Shown in pieces: positions 20,689 to 28,259 of a stretch of DNA of 60,377 nucleotides; position 1 is the first letter of the stretch; every line of letters starts with the position of its first letter. Made by a program: the position numbers and the translations under genes. Origin of the DNA: Paenibacillus puerhi (lineage in GTDB: Bacteria; Bacillota; Bacilli; Paenibacillales; NBRC-103111); NCBI RefSeq assembly GCF_009846885.1, contig NZ_WUWM01000037.1, forward strand, positions 1-60,377, in the 5' to 3' direction. The notes below the pieces were generated by a model. It saw only the letters and a list, made by a program, of their open reading frames with translations. It was not told where the DNA came from and made no database searches.

Positions 20689-21603
20689 CTACGTAAACGA
20701 GTAATACAGCGCAGCGGCGAACAGAACGAGCGAGGCGGCAAAGCACACCTTAATCCACGAATCCATAGCGGCCGGCCTTGGAACCGGACGACTGGACTGC
20801 CGGCTGCGGGCCCGCCAATCGGCAAGCGCCTGCTTCGAGGTCTCGTAGCGACCGGTCAGCGCCTTGCGAAGCACCGGCTCCACCGCACTCAAGTGACGAT
20901 TGGTTTTTAGCATATCCAGCAGCACATCCGTGCTGCGGTTCTGCGGCAGCATGGCGGCAGCCTGAACGAACTTGCGTTCCCGGTCCGTCACGCTGAGCAA
21001 AAGTACGGCAAACGAAAACAGGTCATAACCGTCGCACGCCGTCCGCTCGCCGGCACTCCAGTATCCGCGGTCGAATACCTCCGTAAATTGCTTTACGCTT
21101 CGGCCTTTGGCGGTCACACCGCCAAAATCGATCAGTTCTACCTCACCGTATTCCGTTACCCGCATATTCTCCGCCTTCAGGTCGCAGAAGGCATAACCGC
21201 TGGCATGAAGCTCCACCAGCTTGCGGAGCAGGTGCTGACCGATCAGATAAGTCCAATCGAGCCCCTTGTCCCGCAAAAAATCGGTCAGTGATTTTCCTTT
21301 GATATATCGCATGACACTGAACGGATATTCCGTCCCCTTCCACTCCAGATCGTCGGATTCGATCCAAACCTGTTGAAAGGAAGTGGAGGAACCCGAGAGC
21401 ACCTTCAGCGCATTGACCTCCGACTGATGCTCCAGCGTATCGAAGCCAAGCTTGAGCGCATAAGACTTCTTGCCGCGCTTGACCAGGTACACCTTGCCAT
21501 TGGCGCCTTCCCCCAGCAGTCTCTCGACCTGGTACTCGTTCTTGTTCCATTTCCCGATGATGACTGTTCCTGGGGAAAATGAGAGATCAAACGATGTAGT
21601 CAC
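20689..21603 (-). CDS. yabT: Membrane-anchored Ser/Thr protein kinase YabT-like
   Basis: A Hanks-type kinase with a glycine loop LLGEGANGKVYLV, a catalytic lysine in YALKLGF, the catalytic segment FCDLKAENM and LIDFGG. The usual His-Arg before the catalytic Asp is replaced by Phe-Cys, so it is a non-RD kinase. Residues about 283-303 (VCFAASLVLFAAALYYSFT) form a C-terminal membrane anchor. GTG at 21603 is the start: GAGGAAGGG lies upstream and the gene overlaps yabS by 17 bp. B. subtilis YabT phosphorylates RecA and AbrB and is DNA-activated. Confidence 0.9.
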   Translation of the reverse strand: MTTSFDLSFSPGTVIIGKWNKNEYQVERLLGEGANGKVYLVKRGKKSYALKLGFDTLEHQSEVNALKVLSGSSTSFQQVWIESDDLEWKGTEYPFSVMRYIKGKSLTDFLRDKGLDWTYLIGQHLLRKLVELHASGYAFCDLKAENMRVTEYGEVELIDFGGVTAKGRSVKQFTEVFDRGYWSAGERTACDGYDLFSFAVLLLSVTDRERKFVQAAAMLPQNRSTDVLLDMLKTNRHLSAVEPVLRKALTGRYETSKQALADWRARSRQSSRPVPRPAAMDSWIKVCFAASLVLFAAALYYSFT

Positions 21604-22357
21604 TCCATATCCCTTCCTCACGCGTTCTTCCCGGAACCACCTGCGCAGGAATGGCAGGCAGCTTGTCAACTCCATACCTTTCATCGGCATTTCCGGCGAC
21701 AAACTGTACTACTTTCATCAAGGCCGGGCCTGTCGGCGTCGTGCCCCTCATGTTTAATTTATAGAACAACCTGTTCAGATTTGCAAGATTAGCCGTCCAA
21801 TCGAGATCCATCTCCACTTCCTGCTCGCCGCTCAAGTTGCCGGGGAAATGGAATACGGACAGCAAGCTTTCCCCCGTCCGGGCCTGCAGGCTTAGCTGCA
21901 GATCGCGGATCGATTCCTTGACCGCCTGCAGCTTCGGCTTCATGCTGGCGCTCGCATCGATCAGCAGGGCCACCTTCAGATCGGCTTTTTCCGCCCAATC
22001 GTCGATCACCCGGACCACCTCGGAACGCTCGTGCGGCGGAAGAGCCTCCACCTTGTCATGTCCGAGAATACTGCGAAGCTCCTGTCCGACTGCCTGCCGC
22101 ACGGTTTGGGCGACTGTTTTGCGCGTCATCATCTGCACGGTCTGCGAGAGCTGTGCCGGCTTCACGATACGACTGATCCCTCCGCCGGCCCCTGCAATCT
22201 CTTCTATCTCGGAAGCTCCCAATACCCCAAGCTCCCCGTCGTCGGTAATTCCCACAACATGTACGACAATGCCTTCGGCATAAGCGTGGGCAGCAGCGAT
22301 AACCGGACTCATCCCCACATTCGAGCATCCATCGGTAATGAGAATAATCTGCTTCAT
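21587..22357 (-). CDS. yabS: von Willebrand factor A domain protein YabS-like
   Basis: A 256-residue protein opening with a first VWA-like fragment (IILITDGCSNVGMS) and holding a second MIDAS-type sequence, LLIDASASMKP near residue 135, where DxSxS would bind a metal. No signal peptide or membrane segment is seen. The start at 22357 (MKQIILITDG) follows GGGAGG. It overlaps yabT and lies downstream of spoIIE, as in B. subtilis. Its function is unknown; pairing of a VWA protein with a kinase suggests an adaptor role. Confidence 0.86.
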   Translation of the reverse strand: MKQIILITDGCSNVGMSPVIAAAHAYAEGIVVHVVGITDDGELGVLGASEIEEIAGAGGGISRIVKPAQLSQTVQMMTRKTVAQTVRQAVGQELRSILGHDKVEALPPHERSEVVRVIDDWAEKADLKVALLIDASASMKPKLQAVKESIRDLQLSLQARTGESLLSVFHFPGNLSGEQEVEMDLDWTANLANLNRLFYKLNMRGTTPTGPALMKVVQFVAGNADERYGVDKLPAIPAQVVPGRTREEGIWSDYIV

Positions 22358-22470
22358 ACACATTCCTCCCAAGCTATATTATTCTCATGATTTCCACTTG
22401 GAAGAATTCTAAACTTGTAGGAATCCAGGATACCGAATATACCGAATTATCGCCTGGACGTACACGCAGA

Positions 22471-22497
22471 AAGCGGCGTCCTTCACGGACCCCGCTT
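22471..22497 (-). terminator. Probable terminator of spoIIE
   Basis: The hairpin AAGCGGGGTCC-gtgaa-GGACGCCGCTT is followed by only TTTCT, so the U tract is weak. It lies 25 bp after the spoIIE stop. Confidence 0.6.
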
Positions 22498-22521
22498 GTT
22501 ACGTTATATATAGAAGAAACA

Positions 22522-25017
22522 TCAGCTCACCGTTCGGGGGCGCTCGATCGGGTCGATCCCCGGCATCCGGAAGGTGGCCCACTGCGGCTGGAATTTGTCG
22601 ATCCTCGCGACAACGACCGTCATATCGTCATAAATATCCCCGTGATGGTAGCGGACTACCCGTTCGAGCAGCACATCGGCGAAGTCCTGCGGATGATCGG
22701 AATCGATCTCTGTAATCATCCGCTTCATCCAGAGCTCCTTGTTGACGGCATGGCCCGGCGCATCATAGATCCCGTCCGTCATCATAATCAGAATATCGCC
22801 GTGCTTAAGCGGCACCGTAACGAGATCAACATCGATATCATGGAGAATCCCTACCGGCAAATTGTTGGCGGTCACCGGAAACACCTCGTTTCCTCGCTTG
22901 ATGAAGCTGGGCGTCGATCCGATTTTCATAAAGGTCGTATTCGCATTGTACAAGTCGATCAAGGCGACATCCACCGTAGCAAATACTTCATCCGACGAGC
23001 GCAGCATAAGCACCGAATTGACCGACTTGATCGCCAGCTTCTCATCCATGCCCGATTGAAGCAGCTGCTGGAGGATAGACAAGGCCGCGCTGCTCTCCGC
23101 TCGGGCGCGCTCGCCATTCCCCATGCCGTCGCTGAGAGCCACGGCGAACTTCCCATTGCCCAGCTCAACCGTGCTGAAGCTGTCCCCCGACAGCAAATCC
23201 CCGCCCTTCGCAGCGCCGGCGATACCGGTCTCCACCTCGAATTCCTTGGCCGAACCGAAGAGCACCGTACTGTAGCCCTCCTTACGCTCTACGGCCAGCT
23301 CGTTTTTCACAGCGATATGCTCGCCCAGTATTTCCGATAGGAGCGGGGCGATAATTTTCCGGCATTCATCGAAGCCCCGGGTATATTGGTGGATGATTTC
23401 GATCTCCACATTGCCTTCATCGAGATTAATGATATCGATGCTGTGAATCGACAAGCCCAGCTCCTCCAGCGCGCTGCGGATCTGCTCCTCTTGCATGAAG
23501 AGCTCCTGGCCTTCGCGCTTGATTTCTTTGGCCAAATCCTCCATCACCTGAGACACGCCGGACAATTGCTCGGCCACCAGCTGCCGGCTATCCCAGATTT
23601 GCTTTTTCCAATGCTGGTCGTTTTTATATACATGATACTGCTGCTGCATAATCTGCAGCACCTGATCAGGCTTTACGCACAGCCTCTTCCACTCCGGCAA
23701 AATATCCTTCCTCGTCATCACCTCGCGCAGCTCCACCTCCGTCATCATATCGGTCATATATTTGTAGGTTTGATAGAAACGGTCGTCCCAACACTGGTTG
23801 CGCTTCCAGCAGGAGGCGCAGGATTTCTCGGCTATCGTATTCATAAAGTGCCCGATCTCTTCGTCTTTACGGAGCGGCTGAGTGTCCACGGTGATCTGCT
23901 TGAAGCTCCGGGACAGCTGCCGGAACACCTCCGAGAACTGCTCCACCCGCTGGGCCGTCACATCCCGAACGCGACGGGCATAGTCATGCTGGGACTTCAA
24001 ATTTTCCTGCGTGCCGGGCACATACTTGGCCAGCGTCTGAACAACGGCGGCCGGCGTAAGCAGGAATAGCGCGACAGCCGCAACCGATTCCCAAGTGGAA
24101 CTCATAATATCCGCCTGATTGCCCAAGTAGACCGATAAAATGGATGAGCCGAGCAGCATGCCGAACGCGACGCCCATCCGGCTCCCTTCTTTGAGCAGAC
24201 CCGCCAGCATCCCCGCAAAGGCCAGCAGGCTCATCTGATAAATAGCGCTGGAGTTGGCCAGGCTCAGAATGAGTCCCGTTACGACGCCCACCGAGGCTCC
24301 GAGCGGAGCGCCCCCGACCAGAGCGAAGAGCAGGAGCAAGTAGCGGGACAACACATGCTCAAGCGTCAATGAACCGACGGTCCAGCCTACGGTCCCCGTC
24401 ATGACGGAAGCGAGAAGAATGATCAGACAGATGACCTCTTCATTTTTGAGATTGTAGTTTTTGCGGGTTAACGTAAAGACCGGCAGCGCTTGGAGAAAGA
24501 TATGCGTCAGAATGAGACTGAGCACAGCCTCTACGCCCGTCATCATCAGCGTGTACCAGCTGAACTGTGCCGAGACCAGGTGGGAGAACAGCTGAACAAA
24601 GAAGACGGTCGCGAATACCATAGCGGGTGCATAAGAGATATCGGAGCGTTGGAACCGCTCAATCCCCTTCTGAAGCAGCAAGAACACGAGCATCTCCACG
24701 AGCAGGTACCCTGTGTGCATCGGTTCGAACGAGAATAAGCTCCCCGCAGCGAGAAAAGCTCCCGTCCAGAGCAGGTGCTCTCTCCGCAAAAAATACATCA
24801 CCGCGAAAAAAGCGACTCCAAACGGCGCCAGCTGATCGAGAATCATAGCTCGTCCCAACAGGAACGCCATGAATAACAGGAGTATCGACCATTTCCTGGC
24901 GACGATCGTCTGCACCAATCTGTTTTCCACGACCCAGCTCTTCAAGGAATTGCCCGCTCTACTCATCGTGTCCGCACCGGCCAACTTTACGCGTTTGAAC
25001 ATCTGCTTTTTTTGCAT
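22522..25017 (-). CDS. spoIIE: Stage II sporulation protein E, serine phosphatase
   Basis: Dephosphorylates SpoIIAA to activate sigma-F in the forespore and takes part in polar septation with FtsZ. The 831-residue product (B. subtilis 827) has a multi-pass membrane region (about 40-320), a central FtsZ-interaction and regulatory region with a Cys cluster SCASCWKRNQCW, and a C-terminal PP2C domain (ALSDGMGNGERA, MMTDGIYDAPG). The start at 25017 follows GGGTGGTG by 10 nt. The promoter has the 21-bp spacer of Spo0A-activated genes. Confidence 0.96.
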   Translation of the reverse strand: MQKKQMFKRVKLAGADTMSRAGNSLKSWVVENRLVQTIVARKWSILLLFMAFLLGRAMILDQLAPFGVAFFAVMYFLRREHLLWTGAFLAAGSLFSFEPMHTGYLLVEMLVFLLLQKGIERFQRSDISYAPAMVFATVFFVQLFSHLVSAQFSWYTLMMTGVEAVLSLILTHIFLQALPVFTLTRKNYNLKNEEVICLIILLASVMTGTVGWTVGSLTLEHVLSRYLLLLFALVGGAPLGASVGVVTGLILSLANSSAIYQMSLLAFAGMLAGLLKEGSRMGVAFGMLLGSSILSVYLGNQADIMSSTWESVAAVALFLLTPAAVVQTLAKYVPGTQENLKSQHDYARRVRDVTAQRVEQFSEVFRQLSRSFKQITVDTQPLRKDEEIGHFMNTIAEKSCASCWKRNQCWDDRFYQTYKYMTDMMTEVELREVMTRKDILPEWKRLCVKPDQVLQIMQQQYHVYKNDQHWKKQIWDSRQLVAEQLSGVSQVMEDLAKEIKREGQELFMQEEQIRSALEELGLSIHSIDIINLDEGNVEIEIIHQYTRGFDECRKIIAPLLSEILGEHIAVKNELAVERKEGYSTVLFGSAKEFEVETGIAGAAKGGDLLSGDSFSTVELGNGKFAVALSDGMGNGERARAESSAALSILQQLLQSGMDEKLAIKSVNSVLMLRSSDEVFATVDVALIDLYNANTTFMKIGSTPSFIKRGNEVFPVTANNLPVGILHDIDVDLVTVPLKHGDILIMMTDGIYDAPGHAVNKELWMKRMITEIDSDHPQDFADVLLERVVRYHHGDIYDDMTVVVARIDKFQPQWATFRMPGIDPIERPRTVS

Positions 25018-25055
25018 AATTTCTTTACACCACCCATACACTATTAGTGTTCCCT

Positions 25056-25121
25056 AGTATAAATGGTGCGCACCGGAAAGTTTGTCAGAATGAGCGACTG
25101 CCTTGCAAGTTTTTTCCGACA
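25056..25121 (-). promoter_or_regulatory. spoIIE promoter, Spo0A type
   Basis: The -35 CTGACA (25083-25088) and -10 TATACT (25056-25061) are 21 bp apart, the long spacing known for the sigma-A promoters of spoIIE and spoIIG that need Spo0A. Near matches to the Spo0A box TGTCGAA are TGTCGGA (minus strand, 25115-25121) and TGTCAGA (plus strand, 25083-25089, over the -35). Farther upstream, 25289-25295 again reads TGTCGGA on the minus strand. The rest of 25122-25350 shows no gene or structure. Confidence 0.75.
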
Positions 25122-25349
25122 AAACGGGGAGGGCTGCGAAAACAGAGAGACCCATGCCCCAACGGCGTTTGTAAACGCTTGCAATTCGAGGTGGCGATCG
25201 GGTTGTCACCTTATGTTCGCGGCCTGTTCGATTCGAAAAGACGGTCTTTACAGGAATCTCTGTCGATTCTCCCCTGCCGACGAGCCGATCCGACAAAACT
25301 AGTGCCCTCATGAGAAAGTCTGAGGATTCCCTATTCCCGTAACCCCATG

Positions 25350-25397
25350 AATAAAATAAAGACCCCGCGTACAGCCTAACGCTGCACACAGGGTCTT
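25350..25397 (-). terminator. Terminator after tRNA-Met
   Basis: AAGACCC...GGGTCTT with inner pairing is followed by TTATTTTATT on the minus strand, starting 13 bp after the tRNA 3' end. Confidence 0.88.
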
Positions 25398-25409
25398 GTT
25401 TGTAATCAA

Positions 25410-25483
25410 TAGCGGCGGAGGGGATCGAACCCCCGACCTTACGGGTATGAACCGTACGCTCTAGCCAGCTGAGCTACACCGCC
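25410..25483 (-). tRNA. tRNA-Met (anticodon CAT)
   Basis: The 74-nt gene folds as a cloverleaf. Acceptor GGCGGTG pairs with CGCCGCT, the D arm is GCTC/GAGC, the anticodon stem TACGG/CCGTA encloses loop TTCATAC, and the T loop is TTCGATC. CCA is not encoded. It resembles B. subtilis elongator tRNA-Met (trnSL-Met1), which also lies between yabR and spoIIE. CAT anticodons can also belong to initiator or lysidine-modified Ile2 tRNAs; overall similarity favours elongator Met. Confidence 0.95.
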
Positions 25484-25527
25484 ACAACAAGCATGAGTAT
25501 ATAACAAGGGGGAAGCGCTTGTCAAGC

Positions 25528-25569
25528 AAAAAAGCTGTTCGTACCGGAAACCGGTCAACGAACAGCTTT
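25528..25569 (-). terminator. Terminator of yabR
   Basis: A long stem AAAGCTGTTCGT/ACGAACAGCTTT with inner ACCGG/CCGGT is followed by a run of T on the minus strand. It is among the strongest terminators here. Confidence 0.92.
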
Positions 25570-25600
25570 GAAAACGTATATGAAAGAACTAACTCATGAA

Positions 25601-26110
25601 TTAATCCCTGCGCGCGCCTCGTCCGCCCCGTTTACCTTCCGTGTTCTTCTTCAGGGACGAAATTCGGTCTTCGCTGTCCTTCAGGAAACGCGCCATCTTG
25701 TCTTCAAACGTAGGTTTGCCTGCGGGGGGTTTACCGCCACGGCCACCACGGTCTCCACGGCCGCCTCCAAATCCGCCGCCGGGCCGGTCACCGCGACCGC
25801 CAAATCCTCCGCCAGGGGGACGGTCACCTTGCCTGTCAAAACGAGCGGGCCTTGCCGGAGCGGCATCCACCGGACGATCAACGGATTGCTTGATCGATAA
25901 TCCGATTTTGCCGTCTTTGTCGACATTAATCACTTTCACGGTGACGGTATCGCCTAGCTTGAGATGATCGTTGACATCCTTCACATAATTGTCTGCAATC
26001 TCCGAGATATGAACGAGTCCTGTAACTCCCTCGGAAAGCTCGACGAACGCCCCAAAGTGAGTAATGCCTGTCACCTTTCCTTGCAGCTTGCTGCCCACTT
26101 CAATTGCCAT
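25601..26110 (-). CDS. yabR: S1-domain RNA-binding protein YabR with Gly/Arg-rich tail
   Basis: Residues 1-75 form a complete S1 domain (GSKLQGKVTGITHFGAFVEL, HISEIADNYV). Residues about 85-135 are low-complexity Gly/Arg/Pro (repeated GGGFGG and RGDR blocks), followed by a helix and a basic GKRGGRGARRD end, for 169 residues in all. The RG-rich linker resembles RNA-binding disordered tails. A consensus promoter at 26173-26201 and a terminator isolate it. B. subtilis YabR is a general S1 protein of poorly defined role. Confidence 0.92.
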   Translation of the reverse strand: MAIEVGSKLQGKVTGITHFGAFVELSEGVTGLVHISEIADNYVKDVNDHLKLGDTVTVKVINVDKDGKIGLSIKQSVDRPVDAAPARPARFDRQGDRPPGGGFGGRGDRPGGGFGGGRGDRGGRGGKPPAGKPTFEDKMARFLKDSEDRISSLKKNTEGKRGGRGARRD

Positions 26111-26172
26111 AAAGTAAACTGATCCTCCCTTAAATAGTTAGACAAACATAAAAAGAAAACGAAGCTACGCCG

Positions 26173-26201
26173 ATTATAACGCACGGCCTTCATACGGTCA
26201 A
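26173..26201 (-). promoter_or_regulatory. Sigma-A promoter of yabR
   Basis: The -35 TTGACC (26196-26201) and perfect -10 TATAAT (26173-26178) are 17 bp apart, placed between divIC and yabR. Confidence 0.9.
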
Positions 26202-26225
26202 CATAGGCTTGACAGATCGTCGTGC

Positions 26226-26555
26226 TTATTTCTTGACTGGCTGCGGCGAATAAAAGAGCGTTTCTCCGGGTTTCACGTATTGTAGTTCTTTGCGAATGAT
26301 CTGCTCCACATACTCGGGGTCATTCAGCCTGGCGATCTCACGCTTCGCCTTGTCCTGCACCTGCTGGGCTTCCGCTTTTCTCTGCTCCAGCACTCTGACC
26401 TTTTCCTTCCGGTCATTGATCTTGTCGACTTGGTTCCAGAGAGTGACACCAGCCCAACTCAAAAAGCAAGTGAGTACCAGCATCACCAGGCGGCGCCGAC
26501 GTATCGAGCCTTTATTAGGGAGCTGCGGATCGGTTGCTTTAGAGATTGCCTGCAT
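26226..26555 (-). CDS. divIC: Septum formation protein DivIC
   Basis: A bitopic division protein working with FtsL and DivIB at the septum. The 109-residue chain has a basic N-terminus (RRRR near 19-22), one transmembrane helix (about 23-40), a coiled coil (45-75) and the extracytoplasmic DPEYVEQIIRKELQYVKPGE motif that marks the FtsB/DivIC family. It follows yabP and yabQ as in B. subtilis. Confidence 0.94.
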   Translation of the reverse strand: MQAISKATDPQLPNKGSIRRRRLVMLVLTCFLSWAGVTLWNQVDKINDRKEKVRVLEQRKAEAQQVQDKAKREIARLNDPEYVEQIIRKELQYVKPGETLFYSPQPVKK

Positions 26556-26571
26556 CTTTGAGCGAATCCTC

Positions 26572-27156
26572 CTAGAACGGCCAAAAGAACCAGCGAACGA
26601 AATTCGCGACGCTTTGACCCGATTTCTTCATCCACGCGGGAACGGGGAACCGTATCCACTTGCCGAGCGGTCTGAGCAGCCACATCAGCAATTTCCACAC
26701 AGGATGGCATAATTGTATCACAATTTTATACAGGAACATAGCGGTCGCTAACAAAAATCCCAAAATGATCACCAATACCCGGTACAGGATGACCACCGGT
26801 TTGAAGATCAGAATGACGACCATCCGTCTTAGGAAGCGAACCGTACCCACGATAACGCGGATGATGAGCTTTATTACCCAAACGGTCGGACGGCTAAACA
26901 GCAAAAAATAAAAAATAATTCCGATCCCAAGCCCCAGAAAAATAAAAGGCCTGACTTCCCCCCAATTGCTCTCGTAAAGCAAGGCGAACACGAGCAGCGT
27001 TCCGACAAACCAGTATACGAGATCCAGGACAGACTTGACCCAGCCGGGTATCTTCAGCTGGCCAGCAAGCACCCGATATACGTCAAATAATCCGCCCAGC
27101 GACAGTCCTCCCGCACACATCATGCCGAGCGTCACGAACTGTACATGGAGCGTCAC
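26572..27156 (-). CDS. yabQ: Spore cortex biosynthesis membrane protein YabQ
   Basis: A 194-residue integral membrane protein with about five hydrophobic segments (8-28, 40-60, 68-88, 95-145) and a basic, Trp-rich C-terminus. In B. subtilis YabQ is made under sigma-E and is required for the spore cortex. The ATG overlaps the yabP stop by 4 bp, so the two are coupled. Identification rests on context and topology plus the YabQ-like N-terminus. Confidence 0.9.
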   Translation of the reverse strand: MTLHVQFVTLGMMCAGGLSLGGLFDVYRVLAGQLKIPGWVKSVLDLVYWFVGTLLVFALLYESNWGEVRPFIFLGLGIGIIFYFLLFSRPTVWVIKLIIRVIVGTVRFLRRMVVILIFKPVVILYRVLVIILGFLLATAMFLYKIVIQLCHPVWKLLMWLLRPLGKWIRFPVPAWMKKSGQSVANFVRWFFWPF

Positions 27157-27437
27157 TTAAACAGCTTGCCCCACAGTCCCTTGGATTTCCCCTGGGCATT
27201 GCCGTCCAGGTAAGCCAGCTCGTTCACGAAACCTTCGATCGCTACCAGGCCTTGGTCCAGGCTGAGGTTTTTGATATGCAGGTTCTGTCCCCTAATCATC
27301 AGATAGCCCGCATCGGTTTCAAGCAGAAACTCTTCGCTGTCAAAGCTCTCTACATTCAAGACGCCCGATACTTCCAGCAGCTTGCGGTTCAGCATCTTGA
27401 TTTCCTGACGCTTGATCTTGCCCGGTTGCTCCACCAT
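27153..27437 (-). CDS. yabP: Sporulation protein YabP
   Basis: A 94-residue YabP/YqfC-family protein: RQEIKMLNRKLLEVSGVLNVESFDSEEFLLETDAG followed by LMIRGQNLHIKNLSL. It is made in the mother cell in B. subtilis and is linked to coat or cortex assembly. The start at 27437 (MVEQPGKIK) follows GGGGGACGAACCC. A longer frame to 27509 has no ribosome site. A weak sigma-E-like -10 (CATACTTT) lies upstream without a convincing -35. Confidence 0.9.
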   Translation of the reverse strand: MVEQPGKIKRQEIKMLNRKLLEVSGVLNVESFDSEEFLLETDAGYLMIRGQNLHIKNLSLDQGLVAIEGFVNELAYLDGNAQGKSKGLWGKLFK

Positions 27438-27565
27438 GGGTTCGTCCCCCTTCGAACGCTTGGCCGCGCTAGCCTCCCGCGCGCGGGTCCAAGCTTGTTT
27501 ACTATTCAAAGTATGGGATAAGGACGAGGTTTAGAACCTCAGCCCGCGCCGCTCCATGCCTAAAG

Positions 27566-27607
27566 TTAAAAGGGCAGTACGATCGCACGCTGCGATCATA
27601 CTGCCCT
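27566..27607 (-). terminator. Terminator of the mazG-hup-rqcP unit
   Basis: A near-perfect 17-bp stem (AGGGCAGTATGATCGCA/TGCGATCGTACTGCCCT) with a 3-nt loop is followed by TTTTAACTTT on the minus strand. Confidence 0.9.
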
Positions 27608-27639
27608 GCCTGGGTCATGCCGATATGGAGAGCCGCCCT

Positions 27640-27921
27640 CTAGAACAAAGGGGAGTCGCTCTCCTGCTGAATCTTTTCTTCCTTCAGCAGCGTGAACATC
27701 TTGGCCGCATCTTCCTTCCGGGTCGATTCGGACAAGAGCTCCACGCGAACGGTGACGAGCTTCTGTCCGAACTGAACGACAAGCTCGTCGCCCACCTTGA
27801 CGGCGCTGCTGGGCTTGGCCTCCCGTCCGTTGATCCAGACTCTGCCCTGCTCGGATACGTCCTTAGCGACCGTACGCCTCTTGATCAGCCGGGACAGCTT
27901 CAAGAACTTGTCGAGACGCAT
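27640..27921 (-). CDS. rqcP: Ribosome-associated quality control protein RqcP (YabO)
   Basis: A small S4-domain protein (93 residues) acting with RqcH on obstructed 50S subunits to extend alanine tails on stalled chains. The S4 fold is clear: MRLDKFLKLSRLIKRRTVAK then GRVWINGREAKPSSAVKVGD. Its ATG overlaps the hup stop (TAATG), so it is translationally coupled. An Hsp15-like alternative is less likely given the context. Confidence 0.94.
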   Translation of the reverse strand: MRLDKFLKLSRLIKRRTVAKDVSEQGRVWINGREAKPSSAVKVGDELVVQFGQKLVTVRVELLSESTRKEDAAKMFTLLKEEKIQQESDSPLF

Positions 27922-28193
27922 TACTTCACCGCGTCTTTGAGCTTATTGCCCGCTTTGAACGCAGGAACCTTCGATTCCGGAATGGAGATTTCCTTGCCGG
28001 TTTGCGGGTTACGGCCTGTACGTCCGGAGCGCTTGCGGGTTTCGAAGGTGCCGAAGCCAATCAATTGCACCTTTTCGCCGCTGGCGAGCGCATCGGTTAC
28101 TTCGCCCAAAAATCCGTTCAATACGGATTCTACGTCTTTTTTGGTTAATCCGCTTTTCTCAGCGATACTGTTGACCAGATCTGTTTTGTTCAT
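27921..28193 (-). CDS. hup: HU family DNA-binding protein
   Basis: A 90-residue histone-like protein with MNKTDLVNSIAEKSGLTKK, the GFGTFETRKRSGRTGRNPQTG beta-arm and the PAFKAGNKLKDAV end. It binds and bends DNA without strong specificity. It lies between mazG and rqcP; in B. subtilis hbs maps elsewhere, so this is a lineage-specific placement. The ribosome site is GAGGAGG. Confidence 0.95.
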   Translation of the reverse strand: MNKTDLVNSIAEKSGLTKKDVESVLNGFLGEVTDALASGEKVQLIGFGTFETRKRSGRTGRNPQTGKEISIPESKVPAFKAGNKLKDAVK

Positions 28194-28259
28194 GGTTATG
28201 AGTTCCTCCTCGAAAATGACACTGATCTAACATATTCTTTGCCACTCAGGAAAATCCTG

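Noticed and set aside
27500..27570. Sigma-E-like promoter for yabP (CATACTTT)
   Set aside because: No acceptable -35 at the right distance and several -10 mismatches.
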